A stretch of 64,000 bases of DNA from Saprospiraceae bacterium (GCA_016710235.1 JADJLG010000001.1:1663501-1727500), one strand, 5' to 3'; shown: positions 1 to 9,575, numbered from the stretch's first letter. Notes: generated by a model not told the origin, from the sequence alone. Program-made: numbers and translations.

Positions 1-120
1 TGGAATGGCGAGGTACATGGCCAGAAAGTTAATCCGGGAGTTTTTGCTTATGTAGCTGGAGTCAAATTCAAGGATGGCTTCAAAATAGTCTATAGAGGAG
101 ATTTGACGATCGTACGATGA
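1..120 (+). CDS. C-terminal end of a T9SS type B (gliding-associated) secreted protein, partial
   Basis: The frame is open from base 1 and stops with TGA at 118-120, giving 39 residues of a protein that starts outside the window. It begins WNGEVHGQKVNPGVFAYVAG and ends DLTIVR. The WNG, the G(V/I)F-Y step and the short hydrophobic ending before an arginine are the usual end of the CHU_C / gliding motility-associated C-terminal domain, which directs proteins through the type IX secretion system to the cell surface. The function of the missing N-terminal part cannot be told. The gene at 953-2143 has the same type of ending. Confidence 0.8.
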   Translation, partial: WNGEVHGQKVNPGVFAYVAGVKFKDGFKIVYRGDLTIVR

Positions 121-199
121 GATGGTAGAAAAGCGATCTTTGAAGATTGAGATTTGAGTTAATTTGCCTTATTGAACTATTTGTCTGGGATTTTAATAG

Positions 200-937
200 T
201 CAAAACATTTGCTCATTCCACCTATTTGGCTGCTTTTTCATTTTCTTCAGCAAGTAGAAAGACGTACGGTTGGTTAAAATCCCAATTCCGGCTCCTGCAA
301 CGACGTCAGTAAGCCAATGCTTCTCATGCCGAATTCGCAGAAATCCTACCGTTGTCGCAGCAGTATATACGCATATCCCTATCCATTTTGTATTGTGCCG
401 AGTTTCCAAATAGACTAGGTCTGCTGTTGCAAATGCAAATGAAGTATGCCCTGAGGGAAAAGATTTGGAGTCGCTTTGGTCCGGACGTTGTCTGAGTTGG
501 AGAGCCTTAATGGCATGAGTGACACCAACGCTTAAGCTTATAGTGCCTAATGTATAAATGAACCTTTGGTAGTATGGGTGGAGATAGTTTATGCCAACTC
601 GATCAGGCAGTAAAAGCAATGTTGTGGGTGAATATTGTAAATAATCCTCAATGTGAAAATCGGTGTGGTTAGAGCCCTTCCATTGTTTATTTGTCAGAAT
701 ATCTAGTTCTCGCACATTGCGACTAAAAAGCCAACTTGTGCCTAATCCCAAGGTCAAAGTAGGCGCAACAAAATCTAGACAAGAACGGCGATGAGCTGTG
801 AAATGCAACTTGCTTTCTGATGCTGAGTCTATTTTTAGTTGTGAGAAGAGTAAATTGTCATTGAAAATAAAGGCAAATGTCAGGATTAAGGTAAAGCGTT
901 GTAAGCTGTTGACATAATAATGGAAATTGGGAATCAA
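200..937 (-). CDS. PAP2-family phosphatase (membrane-associated)
   Basis: The 245-residue protein carries the three phosphatase motifs of the PAP2 / type 2 phosphatidic acid phosphatase superfamily: KALQLRQRP (KxxxxxxRP), PSGHTSF (PSGH), and RIRHEKHWLTDV (the RxxxxxHxxxD motif with the catalytic histidine). A hydrophobic N-terminus of about 30 residues looks like a signal sequence or membrane anchor, and further hydrophobic stretches lie around the motifs. Family members dephosphorylate lipid phosphates such as undecaprenyl pyrophosphate, phosphatidic acid or lipid A; the substrate here cannot be assigned. It lies 15 bases downstream of the secreted-protein gene on the same strand, so the two may be co-transcribed. 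Confidence 0.85.
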   Translation of the reverse strand: MIPNFHYYVNSLQRFTLILTFAFIFNDNLLFSQLKIDSASESKLHFTAHRRSCLDFVAPTLTLGLGTSWLFSRNVRELDILTNKQWKGSNHTDFHIEDYLQYSPTTLLLLPDRVGINYLHPYYQRFIYTLGTISLSVGVTHAIKALQLRQRPDQSDSKSFPSGHTSFAFATADLVYLETRHNTKWIGICVYTAATTVGFLRIRHEKHWLTDVVAGAGIGILTNRTSFYLLKKMKKQPNRWNEQMF

Positions 938-952
938 ATCAGAAAGATTGTA

Positions 953-2143
953 TCATCGCAAAAGAAAAAAAGAACCCTGCCTGGTATATTCTTTATTTTG
1001 ACATTGGTAAGACACTCTGTAGAAGTAATTTCCAGGTTCAGCTATTTTCCCTTTCCAGTAACCATTCCATTGATCAGTAGCAGAGCTGAAAGATGCCATG
1101 ATCCCACCGTTTTTGTTAATAATATCGAAGTATTCCAATTTCTCTACGAGGTAAAAATTGCTGATTCCAAATGTTTCATTGAGACCATCACCATTGGGGG
1201 TGAATGCTGTCGGCAACAGTAATTTATCACATTCAATTGCTGAAGGATCGACTACCCTTACCAATACGGTATCTGAAGTGACACAACCTTCGGAACTCAC
1301 CATTCTTAGGCTATAAGTGGTGGTTTGTTGAGGTGTACCTGTGGTCGTCAAAGAACTGGGATCATCCAAGTCAATAATAGGTGTCCACTGTGTTGATCCC
1401 GGACAATTGTTTCCAGCCCTTAAGACAATAGGATCACCTTTCAATATTAGAGTATCGGGTGTAAAAATACGTTGATCGTCAACATAAAAATCCATTACCT
1501 CGTCAAAGTTCAAACCGTAATCTGCAAGCAGAAATTTATCGATTTTTCCAAAAGATGGACTCAATACGGTAGATTGGCAGGGCGATTGATTCCAACGGAG
1601 AGGCTGGCCGTTGTCTACGCGGATTTCCTCATTTGTTGTGGTTTGGTTAGCTAATCGGTTGTTGAGATAAAGCCTCCAAAGTCCTCCTGTCTTAGTCATA
1701 CAAATCTGTTGCCAACAGCGGTTGAAATCAGCTTTAGCAGCTAAGCTGACAGTCTTTGAAAATCCCTCCCGAGCTGTGAAAATAAATACTGAATCAATAC
1801 TTCTGTATGTAAAATCCAAGGATGTGTCCGCATTACATCGGGCTGATTTAGAGAGAAGGTCTAAGAATCCGGATGGATTGGAAAGTCTGACTGAAAAGCA
1901 AACACTATAGTCTTTTTTGAAAAAACTATCTACTATTTGAGGCCATGTAATTTGCTGCCCACTAATGGAAATTGCATCGCCTTCGATCCCACATAGACAA
2001 TTCGGAGTAGAATTTGTGGTAAGTGCGATTCCGGAAGAGGAGCTAAGAGAACAGTTATCAAATTCAAAAATGAGCTGCCTTTGTCCCGGTAAGACAGATG
2101 CAAAACAGCCCAAAACAGCCATCACAAGCCAATTCTTCATCAT
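953..2143 (-). CDS. Secreted LamG-like protein with T9SS type B sorting domain
   Basis: The 396-residue protein starts MMKNWLVMAVLGCFASVLPG, a signal peptide. Residues about 25-230 look like a concanavalin A-like (LamG-type) beta sandwich, with alternating hydrophobic strands and a WRLYLNN segment. A short PKD/Ig-like linker follows (about 235-300, with the TTTYSLRM strand). The last 90 residues form a gliding-associated C-terminal domain: LPTAFTPNGDGLNE, then WNGYWKG and a final GSFFLLR. It is therefore probably exported by the type IX system and displayed on the surface, perhaps binding sugars; no ligand can be named. A TAnnTTTG box lies only 4 bases before the first ATG, so the mRNA may have almost no leader. 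Confidence 0.8.
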   Translation of the reverse strand: MMKNWLVMAVLGCFASVLPGQRQLIFEFDNCSLSSSSGIALTTNSTPNCLCGIEGDAISISGQQITWPQIVDSFFKKDYSVCFSVRLSNPSGFLDLLSKSARCNADTSLDFTYRSIDSVFIFTAREGFSKTVSLAAKADFNRCWQQICMTKTGGLWRLYLNNRLANQTTTNEEIRVDNGQPLRWNQSPCQSTVLSPSFGKIDKFLLADYGLNFDEVMDFYVDDQRIFTPDTLILKGDPIVLRAGNNCPGSTQWTPIIDLDDPSSLTTTGTPQQTTTYSLRMVSSEGCVTSDTVLVRVVDPSAIECDKLLLPTAFTPNGDGLNETFGISNFYLVEKLEYFDIINKNGGIMASFSSATDQWNGYWKGKIAEPGNYFYRVSYQCQNKEYTRQGSFFLLR

Positions 2144-2147
2144 ACTG

Positions 2148-2155
2148 CAAAGTTA
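2148..2155 (-). promoter_or_regulatory. Bacteroidota -7 box (TAACTTTG)
   Basis: On the minus strand the sequence reads TAACTTTG, an exact match to the Bacteroidota sigma-factor -7 consensus TAnnTTTG, ending 4 bases before the ATG at 2143. No TTTG is seen at the -33 distance. If used, transcription would start at or very near the start codon. Confidence 0.5.
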
Positions 2156-2254
2156 GTCTAAAATACTTACAATGACAGCAGCCTAAACACTGGAACTGAA
2201 TGAACCAGTCTTATCGCCATGCGTTATACTTGCTTATTGTCTGGACTATCAAGC

Positions 2255-3073
2255 ATGTTATCTCTTTTTTCCAAGGTCAGAAAGCCTAACGACCCAAATG
2301 AAGCGGCTGAAATGAGCTTCCTGGACCATTTTGATGCCCTGAGAAAGCATTTGTTTAGAATCGCATTGTACATTACCATAGGAACAGTGATCGTTTTTTT
2401 GCAGAAGAAGTTTGTGTTTGATTCTATTATTTTGGCACCACTCAACAAAGAGTTTATCACTTATCGTTTTTTCTGTGGATTATCCGAATTTACCTGCTTT
2501 GACCCGGGCAATATCAAAATTATCACAAGAGAGTTGAGCGAACAACTCACTGTCCACCTGAAAGTGAGTTTTTTCATAGGAATTATAATAACCTTTCCTT
2601 TTTGTCTGTACGAACTTTGGAAATTTATCAAACCTGGTTTATATCAAAAGGAAATAGATGCAACTACAGGTATCATTGCAGCTTGTACTTTACTTTTCAT
2701 ATCAGGTATTTTATTTGGATTTTATGTCATTGCTCCTTTTTCTGTAAGTTTTTTAGCATCTTATGATGTAAGTTCTCGGGTAGAAAATACTGCTACACTC
2801 ACATCAATAGTAGACAATATGACAATGTTTACATTGTCCACAGGAGCAGTGTTTGAGTTGCCCGTTTTGGTTTATTTTCTTGCAAGGTTAGGTATAATGA
2901 GTGATCAGTTCATGAGAACATATCGAAGGCATGCAATTGTGGTTATTACGATTGTCGCGGCTATTATAACTCCGCCTGATGTATCTTCGATGATCATCGT
3001 GACTATCCCACTTTTATTCTTGTATGAAATGAGTATTTTCATAGCAAAGAAGTATTATCCCAAGGCTGAATGA
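2255..3073 (+). CDS. tatC: Sec-independent protein translocase subunit TatC
   Basis: TatC is the polytopic core of the twin-arginine translocase, which recognises RR signal peptides and exports folded proteins across the inner membrane. The sequence shows the N-terminal MSFLDHFDALRKHLFRI (family pattern HLxELRxRL), the conserved ITPPD step after TM5, and LYEMSIF near the end, with six predicted membrane spans. I start at 2255 (272 residues) because the 12 residues encoded from the ATG at 2219 are not family-like; 2219 remains possible. The stop overlaps the next gene by ATGA. No tatA/tatB lies in the window. Confidence 0.93.
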   Translation: MLSLFSKVRKPNDPNEAAEMSFLDHFDALRKHLFRIALYITIGTVIVFLQKKFVFDSIILAPLNKEFITYRFFCGLSEFTCFDPGNIKIITRELSEQLTVHLKVSFFIGIIITFPFCLYELWKFIKPGLYQKEIDATTGIIAACTLLFISGILFGFYVIAPFSVSFLASYDVSSRVENTATLTSIVDNMTMFTLSTGAVFELPVLVYFLARLGIMSDQFMRTYRRHAIVVITIVAAIITPPDVSSMIIVTIPLLFLYEMSIFIAKKYYPKAE

Positions 3074-3507
3074 CCTTTATGAATCGACTTTCATCTTCTG
3101 CAACTATTATATTGGTCATTTTTGTCCCGGTTTTTTATTTTGTCTTTTTTGGTTCGTTTACTGCTAGCATGTGGCTTGTGGATTCTGAAGAGTTTGCTAT
3201 GGGAACTGTTTGGTTTATTCGCATTGGATTGCTTGTCCTTTTTTTGTTGTTCCTTATCCTGATTTATTTTTATTGCATGAAACTCAAGAGGGTGGAGTAT
3301 GATCAGGAAAATTTATATGTGACAAATTTTATTCAAACTATAAAAATTCCTTTTGCACAGGTAAAACAATTCTCTTCAAGACCGATAGGTAAATATCGAA
3401 TGGTGAAAATAGAACTTTTACACTCCGGTTATTTTGGTCGGGTGATCAGGGTGTTTTCGGATGTGGATAAACTTCAATTATTTGAACAAATTACTACTCA
3501 ATATTAA
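3070..3507 (+). CDS. Small two-span membrane protein of unknown function
   Basis: The 145-residue protein is translationally coupled to tatC (ATGA overlap at 3070-3073). It has two strong hydrophobic segments (residues about 9-36 and 48-68) followed by a cytosolic tail of about 75 residues with alternating strands (VEYDQENLYV, FAQVKQF, KIELL), resembling a small PH-like domain as in bacterial two-span bPH proteins. I do not recognise a named family. Coupling to tatC suggests a membrane or export-related role, but that is inference. Confidence 0.7.
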   Translation: MTFMNRLSSSATIILVIFVPVFYFVFFGSFTASMWLVDSEEFAMGTVWFIRIGLLVLFLLFLILIYFYCMKLKRVEYDQENLYVTNFIQTIKIPFAQVKQFSSRPIGKYRMVKIELLHSGYFGRVIRVFSDVDKLQLFEQITTQY

Positions 3508-3542
3508 TTTAGTGTCAGAATCCTCAATTTATTGATTTCGGA

Positions 3543-5459
3543 TTAGACCGCAAGTTCTTCTTCCACTTCCTCTTCTATTTGATCTAGGATTTCTGCTTCA
3601 TCTTCAGGTTTGAGCTGATCGATATTTGTGCGTAAACTTGAGATTATAAATTCTTGTCTTTCGGAAGTATTTTTTCCCATATAATATTCCAATATATTTT
3701 CGATATGGGAATTTTCTCCTAGTATGACCGGATCCAATTTGATATTTTCTCCAATAAATGTTCCAAACTCATCCGGAGATATTTCTCCAAGACCTTTGAA
3801 TCTCGTAATTTCAGCTTTTCCTCGAAGTCTTTGAACAGCAGATTTTTTTTCTTTCTCGCTATAGCAATAAAAGGTCTGCTTTTTATCGCGCACTCTGAAT
3901 AAAGGTGTATCCAAAATAAAGAGATGGCCATTGCGGACGAGTTCCGGAAAAAACTGTAGGAAAAATGTCAATAAAAGGAGTCTGATATGCATTCCATCTA
4001 CATCTGCATCTGTGGCAATGATGACTTTATTGTATCTTAAATTTTCAATGCCGTCTTCTATATCGAGCGCATGTTGTAATAAATTTAGCTCTTCATTTTC
4101 ATATACTATTTTTTTACTCATTCCGAAGCAGTTCAGAGGCTTTCCTCTCAAACTAAAAACTGCCTGGTTTTCGACATTGCGGGATTTAGTTATAGAACCG
4201 CTTGCAGAATCTCCTTCTGTGATGAAAAGCATCGTATTGTCTTTGATCTCAGGCTTAGCTTTCGAATCAGTGAGATGAATTCTGCAATCTCTGAGCTTTT
4301 TGTTGTGAAGATTTGCTTTTTTAGCGCGTTGGTTTGCAAGTTTTTTAATACCTGCTATTTCTTTTCTTTCGCGTTCGGATTGTAAAATTTTTGATTGCAG
4401 TTCTTTTGCCGTATCAGGATTTTGGTGTAAATAATTATCCAGTTCTTTGCATACAAAATCTACAATAAATGATCGAAGAGAAGATCCTTCAGGAGAAATA
4501 GTAGTAGATCCAAGTTTGGTTTTAGTTTGGGATTCAAATACCGGTTCTTCGATTCTTACTGAAATGGCACCAATGATGCTGGTATGCACATCTTTTGAAT
4601 CGTAGTCTTTCTTGTAGAAATCACGAATTGTTTTAACAATGGCTTCTCGAAAATAATTCAAATGTGTTCCTCCTTGTGAAGTGAATTGACCATTGACAAA
4701 GCTATAATAATTTTCTCCATATTGAGTTCCGTGCGTGATCACTACTTCGATATCTTCGCCTTTGAGATGGATTATCGGATAATTGAGATGTTCGCCTTCC
4801 GTTTTTTTGTCTAACATGTCTTTTAATCCATTGCGGGACAAATAAGTTTTACCATTAAAATGGATTTTTAGCCCGGCATTCAGGTAGGCATAATGCCAGA
4901 TTCGGCTTTCAACATACTCCTGGAAAAATTTGAATTTTTGGAAAATTTTTGAATCCGGTTTAAAGCATATCGTTGTGCCATTTGTCTCATTCGTTTTTTT
5001 AAGACGATGGTCATTTGTTAAATTACCATATTCGAATTCCGCGGATTTTTCTTGACCGTCTCGTACTGAACTCACTTTAAAGTATTCGGATAATGCATTT
5101 ACTGCTTTGGTACCAACACCATTGAGACCAACAGATTTTTTGAATGCTTTGCTATCATATTTTCCACCTGTATTGATTTGAGAAACACAATCGATGACTT
5201 TACCCAATGGTATGCCGCGACCGTAATCTCTTACTGTAACTGTACCGTCTTTAATTTCAATATCGACATCTTTCCCATAGCCCATTACGTACTCATCAAT
5301 GCTATTGTCAATCACTTCTTTGAGTAAAATGTAAATACCATCATCAATAGTACTGCCATCTCCAAGTTTTCCGATATACATACCTGGCCGAAGACGAATG
5401 TGCTCTTTCCAGTCTAGGGATCGGATATTGGCTTCAGTATATTGATGATTTTGGCTCAT
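3543..5459 (-). CDS. parE: DNA topoisomerase IV subunit B (ParE)
   Basis: This 638-residue type IIA topoisomerase ATPase subunit works with ParC to decatenate daughter chromosomes. The GHKL ATPase domain shows [19 protein letters not shown] (catalytic Glu and Mg-binding Asn), DYGRGIP and [14 protein letters not shown]. The TOPRIM region shows the TEGDSASG and [10 protein letters not shown] acidic motifs. The length and the region after the TOPRIM fit the ParE type of Bacteroidota more closely than GyrB, though only a tree would settle that. It converges on the small membrane-protein gene with a gap of about 35 bases and no obvious hairpin. An acidic tail ([10 protein letters not shown]) ends the protein. 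parC is not in the window. Confidence 0.9.
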   Translation of the reverse strand: MSQNHQYTEANIRSLDWKEHIRLRPGMYIGKLGDGSTIDDGIYILLKEVIDNSIDEYVMGYGKDVDIEIKDGTVTVRDYGRGIPLGKVIDCVSQINTGGKYDSKAFKKSVGLNGVGTKAVNALSEYFKVSSVRDGQEKSAEFEYGNLTNDHRLKKTNETNGTTICFKPDSKIFQKFKFFQEYVESRIWHYAYLNAGLKIHFNGKTYLSRNGLKDMLDKKTEGEHLNYPIIHLKGEDIEVVITHGTQYGENYYSFVNGQFTSQGGTHLNYFREAIVKTIRDFYKKDYDSKDVHTSIIGAISVRIEEPVFESQTKTKLGSTTISPEGSSLRSFIVDFVCKELDNYLHQNPDTAKELQSKILQSERERKEIAGIKKLANQRAKKANLHNKKLRDCRIHLTDSKAKPEIKDNTMLFITEGDSASGSITKSRNVENQAVFSLRGKPLNCFGMSKKIVYENEELNLLQHALDIEDGIENLRYNKVIIATDADVDGMHIRLLLLTFFLQFFPELVRNGHLFILDTPLFRVRDKKQTFYCYSEKEKKSAVQRLRGKAEITRFKGLGEISPDEFGTFIGENIKLDPVILGENSHIENILEYYMGKNTSERQEFIISSLRTNIDQLKPEDEAEILDQIEEEVEEELAV

Positions 5460-5483
5460 GAGCTTTGAGTAAAATGATTAAGG

Positions 5484-5491
5484 CAAAGATA
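5484..5491 (-). promoter_or_regulatory. Bacteroidota -7 box (TATCTTTG) for parE
   Basis: The minus strand reads TATCTTTG, matching TAnnTTTG, 24 bases upstream of the parE ATG. No TTG is found at the -33 spacing. Confidence 0.5.
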
Positions 5492-5616
5492 ACGTATTAT
5501 AAAAATAGTTAATATAAAATATTAAAACGGTATAGATGATTGCTATTTCAATTGGCAGAAAAGTAAATGGTAATGCTTTTTACAGGAACTTAAGCCCAGA
5601 CTAAAGTTTTTAAAGG

Positions 5617-6690
5617 TTAGACTAAAGCTGGCAATTTGATCGGGCTGATCCAATGGTGCTTGTCAGTAATTCTGCCTTTACGTATTTGGTTGATCAGATG
5701 CTTCATATGAGTAGATACTTTGTTTGTGTTGAGATCTAAGACCAGATCCCTTCCGTTGTATCCGATTTTGGCAACTTGAGCCACTACTGCGGCTGTCCCT
5801 GAACCAAATACCTCTTTAAGCTTACCTGAATCATAGGCTTTTTCGATTTCTTCCATACTTACAGGACGCTCCTCTACTCGGTAACCTTCATCTTTGAGTA
5901 AAGTAATGATAGAATCACGAGTGATGCCTTTTAAAATTGTTCCGCTTAGATTTGGAGTCAGGATCAGGTCATCTAGTACAAAAAATATGTTCATGGTACC
6001 TACTTCCTGAATATACTTGAATTCCTTGGCATCCATCCACATCACTTGATCGTAGCCTTTTTCTTTTGCTATTTTGGCAGGGTAGAGACTGGCGCCATAG
6101 TTTCCGGCTGCTTTTGCTTCACCCACTCCGCCTTCAGCCGCACGCACAAAATGCTCTTCTACCAACAATCCTATGGGTTTATTGTAATAAGGTCCTGAAG
6201 GAAGGCACATAATCATCATTTTGAAAGTATCTGAAGACCTGACACCTACAAATTCATCTGTAGCCATCATCACAGGTCTGATATACAGTGCACTTTCTGC
6301 TTCTTGAGGAATCCAAGCTTTGTCGAGATAAACGAGCTGTTCTAAAGCTTCAATAAAAATATCTTCAGGAAACTCAGGCATACACATTCTTCTTGCAGAA
6401 GCATTGAGTCTATGAAGGTGGTCTTGAGGTCTGTATAACAGGGGCACTCCTTCGTCACTGATACCTGCCTTCATCCCCTCAAATATAGCCTGACCGTAAT
6501 GCCATGCCATGGTCGCCGGATGTAGAGGAATTCTTTCTAATGGGCGAATTTCAAAATTTTTCCATTGTACACCATCATAATCCGCAACAAACATGTGATC
6601 AGAAAATACTTTGCCGAATGGAATGTTTGAAAAATCCAATTCCCCGATTCTCGAATGTGTTGTCTGTCTGACGGTTATTGTACTGTGCAT
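5617..6690 (-). CDS. ilvE: Branched-chain amino acid aminotransferase
   Basis: This 357-residue fold-type IV PLP enzyme interconverts leucine, isoleucine and valine with their 2-oxo acids using 2-oxoglutarate/glutamate. The PLP lysine is K193 in EAKAAGNYGAS, and the family blocks FEGMKAG, YIRPV and GTMNIFFV are present. The length agrees with the eukaryote-like BCAT branch (about 350-360 residues) that is common in Bacteroidota. It stands alone between parE and a divergent small gene; no other ilv genes are near. A -7 box and an 11-bp palindrome lie upstream and may govern its expression. Confidence 0.93.
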   Translation of the reverse strand: MHSTITVRQTTHSRIGELDFSNIPFGKVFSDHMFVADYDGVQWKNFEIRPLERIPLHPATMAWHYGQAIFEGMKAGISDEGVPLLYRPQDHLHRLNASARRMCMPEFPEDIFIEALEQLVYLDKAWIPQEAESALYIRPVMMATDEFVGVRSSDTFKMMIMCLPSGPYYNKPIGLLVEEHFVRAAEGGVGEAKAAGNYGASLYPAKIAKEKGYDQVMWMDAKEFKYIQEVGTMNIFFVLDDLILTPNLSGTILKGITRDSIITLLKDEGYRVEERPVSMEEIEKAYDSGKLKEVFGSGTAAVVAQVAKIGYNGRDLVLDLNTNKVSTHMKHLINQIRKGRITDKHHWISPIKLPALV

Positions 6691-6707
6691 CTGGGTATAG
6701 TTTGGTA

Positions 6708-6715
6708 CAAAGTTA
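6708..6715 (-). promoter_or_regulatory. Bacteroidota -7 box (TAACTTTG) for ilvE
   Basis: The minus strand reads TAACTTTG, 17 bases upstream of the ilvE ATG, matching TAnnTTTG. Confidence 0.5.
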
Positions 6716-6729
6716 AATTTTTATCATTC

Positions 6730-6754
6730 AATAATGGAATAAAATTCCATTATT
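6730..6754. repeat. Perfect 11-bp palindrome upstream of ilvE
   Basis: The arms AATAATGGAAT (6730-6740) and ATTCCATTATT (6744-6754) are perfect inverted repeats around AAA. The site begins 15 bases upstream of the ilvE -7 box and would overlap its -33 region, as expected of an operator; there is no T-run to suggest a terminator. Confidence 0.5.
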
Positions 6755-6868
6755 CGCTCTCCCGAGCTTGTTTCAAAGGAGTTAACAAGAGAAACTTTTA
6801 TGTGTTGAGTTAGTTTAAATGTAAATTGTGTTTCGATATGAATCAGTGTCTGAATCTCAAAATGGAAT

Positions 6869-7296
6869 ATGAAAAAATTTGACCGGAATCATGAAGCTTA
6901 TGTTATGGACTTACGATCAGCTGTGGTATTTATTCCAGATGATCGACATTGCTTTTTCTTCAGGGAAGAATCTTATCATAGGCCTGAAGACAAAGAGTTG
7001 TATCATAAAATTATTGATGCCTTGAAGTTTGAATCTGATGATCAATTTAGGATTGAGGTATTACCTGCTGACCATTTTATTCATATTCAATGGGAAGGAA
7101 AACAAAATCTAATGTTCGTTTTGTGTTTTTCGGCATTCGTCCTTCTGAAATACACTTGAATGGATTTGACAAGAAACACCATATTTATTATTTAAATGAT
7201 TTCTCTTTGATGTTTGCTGATGAAGCTTCCTTCTATAAGGAAAATGCTTCCAGGAAATTGCTGTGGACTGTATTACAAGCATTATTCAATAAGTAA
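6869..7296 (+). pseudogene. Bacteroidota-conserved hypothetical protein, interrupted by a one-base frameshift
   Basis: Two overlapping frames add up to one protein of 142 residues. The first runs from the ATG at 6869 through HIQWEGK; the second continues SNVRFVFFGI to FNK and stops at 7296. Restoring one A in the A4 run at 7099-7102 joins them as WEGKTKSNVRF without loss. The protein resembles a small family often found near rdgB in Bacteroidota, with an FFGI-P-E/LG core and a terminal LLW-xLQALF helix. Its role is unknown to me; a DNA polymerase III psi-like role is only a guess. The stop overlaps the rdgB ATG by one base (taATG), which supports co-expression. No slippery heptamer for programmed -1 frameshifting is present. 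Confidence 0.65.
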
Positions 7297-7898
7297 TGAC
7301 ACAAAGAGTATTTATAGTTGCTACACACAGTCGTCACAAAATGGACGAGTTTAAAAAAATATTTCCTGATGATGTGCAATTGTTATCACTGGAGGATTTG
7401 TCATGGAAAGATGCAATACCCGAAGCGGGATCGACCTTATATGAGAACTCTGAGATAAAGTGTAGAACAGTGTATCAAAAATATAGGCGGGCGGTAATAG
7501 CAGAAGATACTGGACTGGAAGTTGATATTTTAGATGGAGCCCCAGGTGTTTACACAGCTCGTTTTGCAGGACCACAAGCTAGCTCATTGCAGAATATTGA
7601 AAAATTGTTGACATTAATGAAAGGTTGTCAAAATAGAACAGCCAGATTTCGAACTGTAATTTCTCTCATTGAAAATGATCATTTGAATTTTTTTGAAGGA
7701 GTTTGTCATGGACGAATTGCTATCCATCCATCAGGTGAAGCAGGATTTGGGTATGATCCGATTTTTATACCCGATCCTTATATTACAACTTTTGCTGAGA
7801 TGAGCGAAGAAGACAAAAACAATGTCAGTCATCGAGCAAAAGCAGTTAGAAACCTGATGAGTTATTTCAAGAAGAATTCAGATGAGTTTTCTATTTGA
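7296..7898 (+). CDS. rdgB: dITP/XTP pyrophosphatase (RdgB/HAM1 family)
   Basis: The 200-residue protein hydrolyses non-canonical purine nucleoside triphosphates (dITP, XTP, ITP) to monophosphates, keeping deaminated bases out of DNA. It has the N-terminal VATHSRHKMDEFKKIF (family pattern T.N..K..E), YENSEIKCR, the AEDTGLEVD catalytic loop, APGVYTARFAG, GFGYDPIF and the terminal SHRAKAV block. All are typical HAM1 signatures and the length is normal. The start overlaps the preceding stop. The last 8 bases overlap convergently with the T9SS gene on the other strand. Confidence 0.95.
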   Translation: MTQRVFIVATHSRHKMDEFKKIFPDDVQLLSLEDLSWKDAIPEAGSTLYENSEIKCRTVYQKYRRAVIAEDTGLEVDILDGAPGVYTARFAGPQASSLQNIEKLLTLMKGCQNRTARFRTVISLIENDHLNFFEGVCHGRIAIHPSGEAGFGYDPIFIPDPYITTFAEMSEEDKNNVSHRAKAVRNLMSYFKKNSDEFSI

Positions 7899-9575
7899 AT
7901 TCACTTTTGACAAACGATTTGATGATGTCTCCTTTATTGGTATGTAAGACCAAATAGTATGCACCATTATTCAGTCCGGATATATCAGCAGTATAGTTTG
8001 ATTTGTTTTTAAGTTGTAATTGAAGGAGTTTTGAGCCATCATTTTTTAAGATTTCCAGGTATTGGATTAGTATGTAATCAGGGACACTGATATGTAGCGT
8101 ATTCTCAGCCGGATTTGGAAATAAAATTGTTTTTGAAGCGAGATTTTGTTGAAAGGAATTTGTCAATTGATCTTCGTCAAGATTTTCGCAGAAGCTGAAG
8201 GTGCAAGAATCTTCAATTGTCCCAAATGTGATATAGACGCTTAGCTGGAAGCAATAATCAGCTTTTGATTTTGTCTGTAAGAAAGTATCGGTACCCAGTA
8301 TTTTGTTGCTGTCCTGCTTTGTAAACCATTTATATGAGTATTGTCTTACCATTCGTTTTTCATTTCCACAGTAATGGCCGGTGTCGAGTACATGAGCAGT
8401 ATATAATCTGTTTTTATTTGTGGTGTCAAATTCAAAAACTACATCATATCCGGGATTGATTGCGAATAATTTATATGAAGAATCACAGCGATACGGAGAA
8501 GTTGAATTTGGCAATTTCACTATTGCATAGTTATTACAGCCACTGAATCGCTTATGAGTTGTAGGATCTATATAGGTATCCCCGGGATCGCAACCGATAT
8601 AGTAAACATCAGGCTCATCCGGCTTTGGCAATATATAAAATCGCCTTATTGAATCAAATTTACAGCAGTTAGGTCCTGTAAATTCTACCTCGTACTCACC
8701 ATCAGCAAAAATACTTGCACCATGCCAATCATATGGCACATCCTCCGAGCAGATGTACTTATCTGGTCCTTTGTATTCTGGTTTTGGAAGGACCGTAATT
8801 GTCTTACATTTTGGACCTTCTTCGTCACAGATACTGCTTCTGTCTTCATTGCCGATAAATGCTGTTACACATAATGTGTATGGTCCGGGGCCCCACTCAT
8901 CATCCAGCGTCACTTCACTTTCATTGCCTCCTACAGGGACTCCATCCCAGGTCCACTCATAATATGGATCACAACCGCCCGGCTGATCGTAGACATTCCA
9001 TTTCTCTCCACAAAATCCCTCACATACCTTATCCTTGCCCATGATATTGCTCAATGGCGATAAATTTGGCGCACCACCGCCTGAAGTTGTTAAACAAAAG
9101 TCACAAACATCACCAGCACAACCATCTATGAATAAATAGTACGTTTTACAAGGAATGAGGTTGGCTGTAATTGTAAATGTTCCTGAAGAGCCGCTGCAAA
9201 ATGGATTACATGCTACTTCTTCACCACAACTACAATCCCCCTGATACCCATTTGTACACCTCGATTATTTACACAATTACTAAATGTAATTGTGATGGTA
9301 ACTGGTCCACCTGTTGTCACCAAGGCCCACCAATTGGTATTATGTGGAACATATTCTCTTCCAGCACTAGGGCACAATAAATTTGCACCGCAAGGATATA
9401 AAGCTGAATGAATATCGAACGTGTTTTGACAGCAATATCCATTCACTTCGTCCAATGAACATAATACGTTTGCCGCAGAACATTCATCTGCTGCTGGTGG
9501 TACACACTGTGCATGCAAAATCTTGGATTTGACTACTAATGATGCAACTAATATTATAAATACACTCCGCCGCAC
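7891..9575 (-). pseudogene. T9SS-secreted cysteine-rich protein, paralogue A (mosaic, one-base frameshift)
   Basis: This is the first of three tandem paralogues. The N-terminal part starts at a GTG (9575) with a signal peptide ending KILHAQ and reads to about 9243; the rest is in another frame down to the TAG at 7891. Adding one base to the C5 run at 9237-9241 (G5 on the coding strand) joins GVQMGI to GDCSCGEEVACNPFC, exactly as in the neighbour at 9733-11418 (GIWGDCNCGEELACNPFC), giving 561 residues. The N-terminal third resembles paralogue B; from about residue 140 to the end it is nearly identical to paralogue C. The end is a type A sorting domain (LFPNPAENTLHISVP and a basic KSFVKSEFK). 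The break may be an assembly error. Confidence 0.75.
7892..9150 (-). repeat. 1,259-bp near-identical repeat, copy 1 (partner at 11687-12945)
   Basis: This block matches 11687-12945 in direct orientation with an offset of 3,795. By eye I found one mismatch (9116 G against 12911 T) before the sequences diverge at 9151. The encoded 387-residue segments are identical from the methionine at 9054 to the end. The left edge falls in the stop codon, TAG here and TAA in the partner. Confidence 0.9.

Noticed and set aside
7095..7110. Programmed -1 frameshift in the 6869 gene
   Set aside because: The bases there do not form a slippery X-XXY-YYZ heptamer in frame and no stimulatory stem is apparent; one missing A explains it better.
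8753..8962. Plus-strand frame within paralogue A (and its copy at 12548-12757)
   Set aside because: It lies opposite the conserved coding strand, is merely duplicated with the repeat, and has no signature of a protein family.
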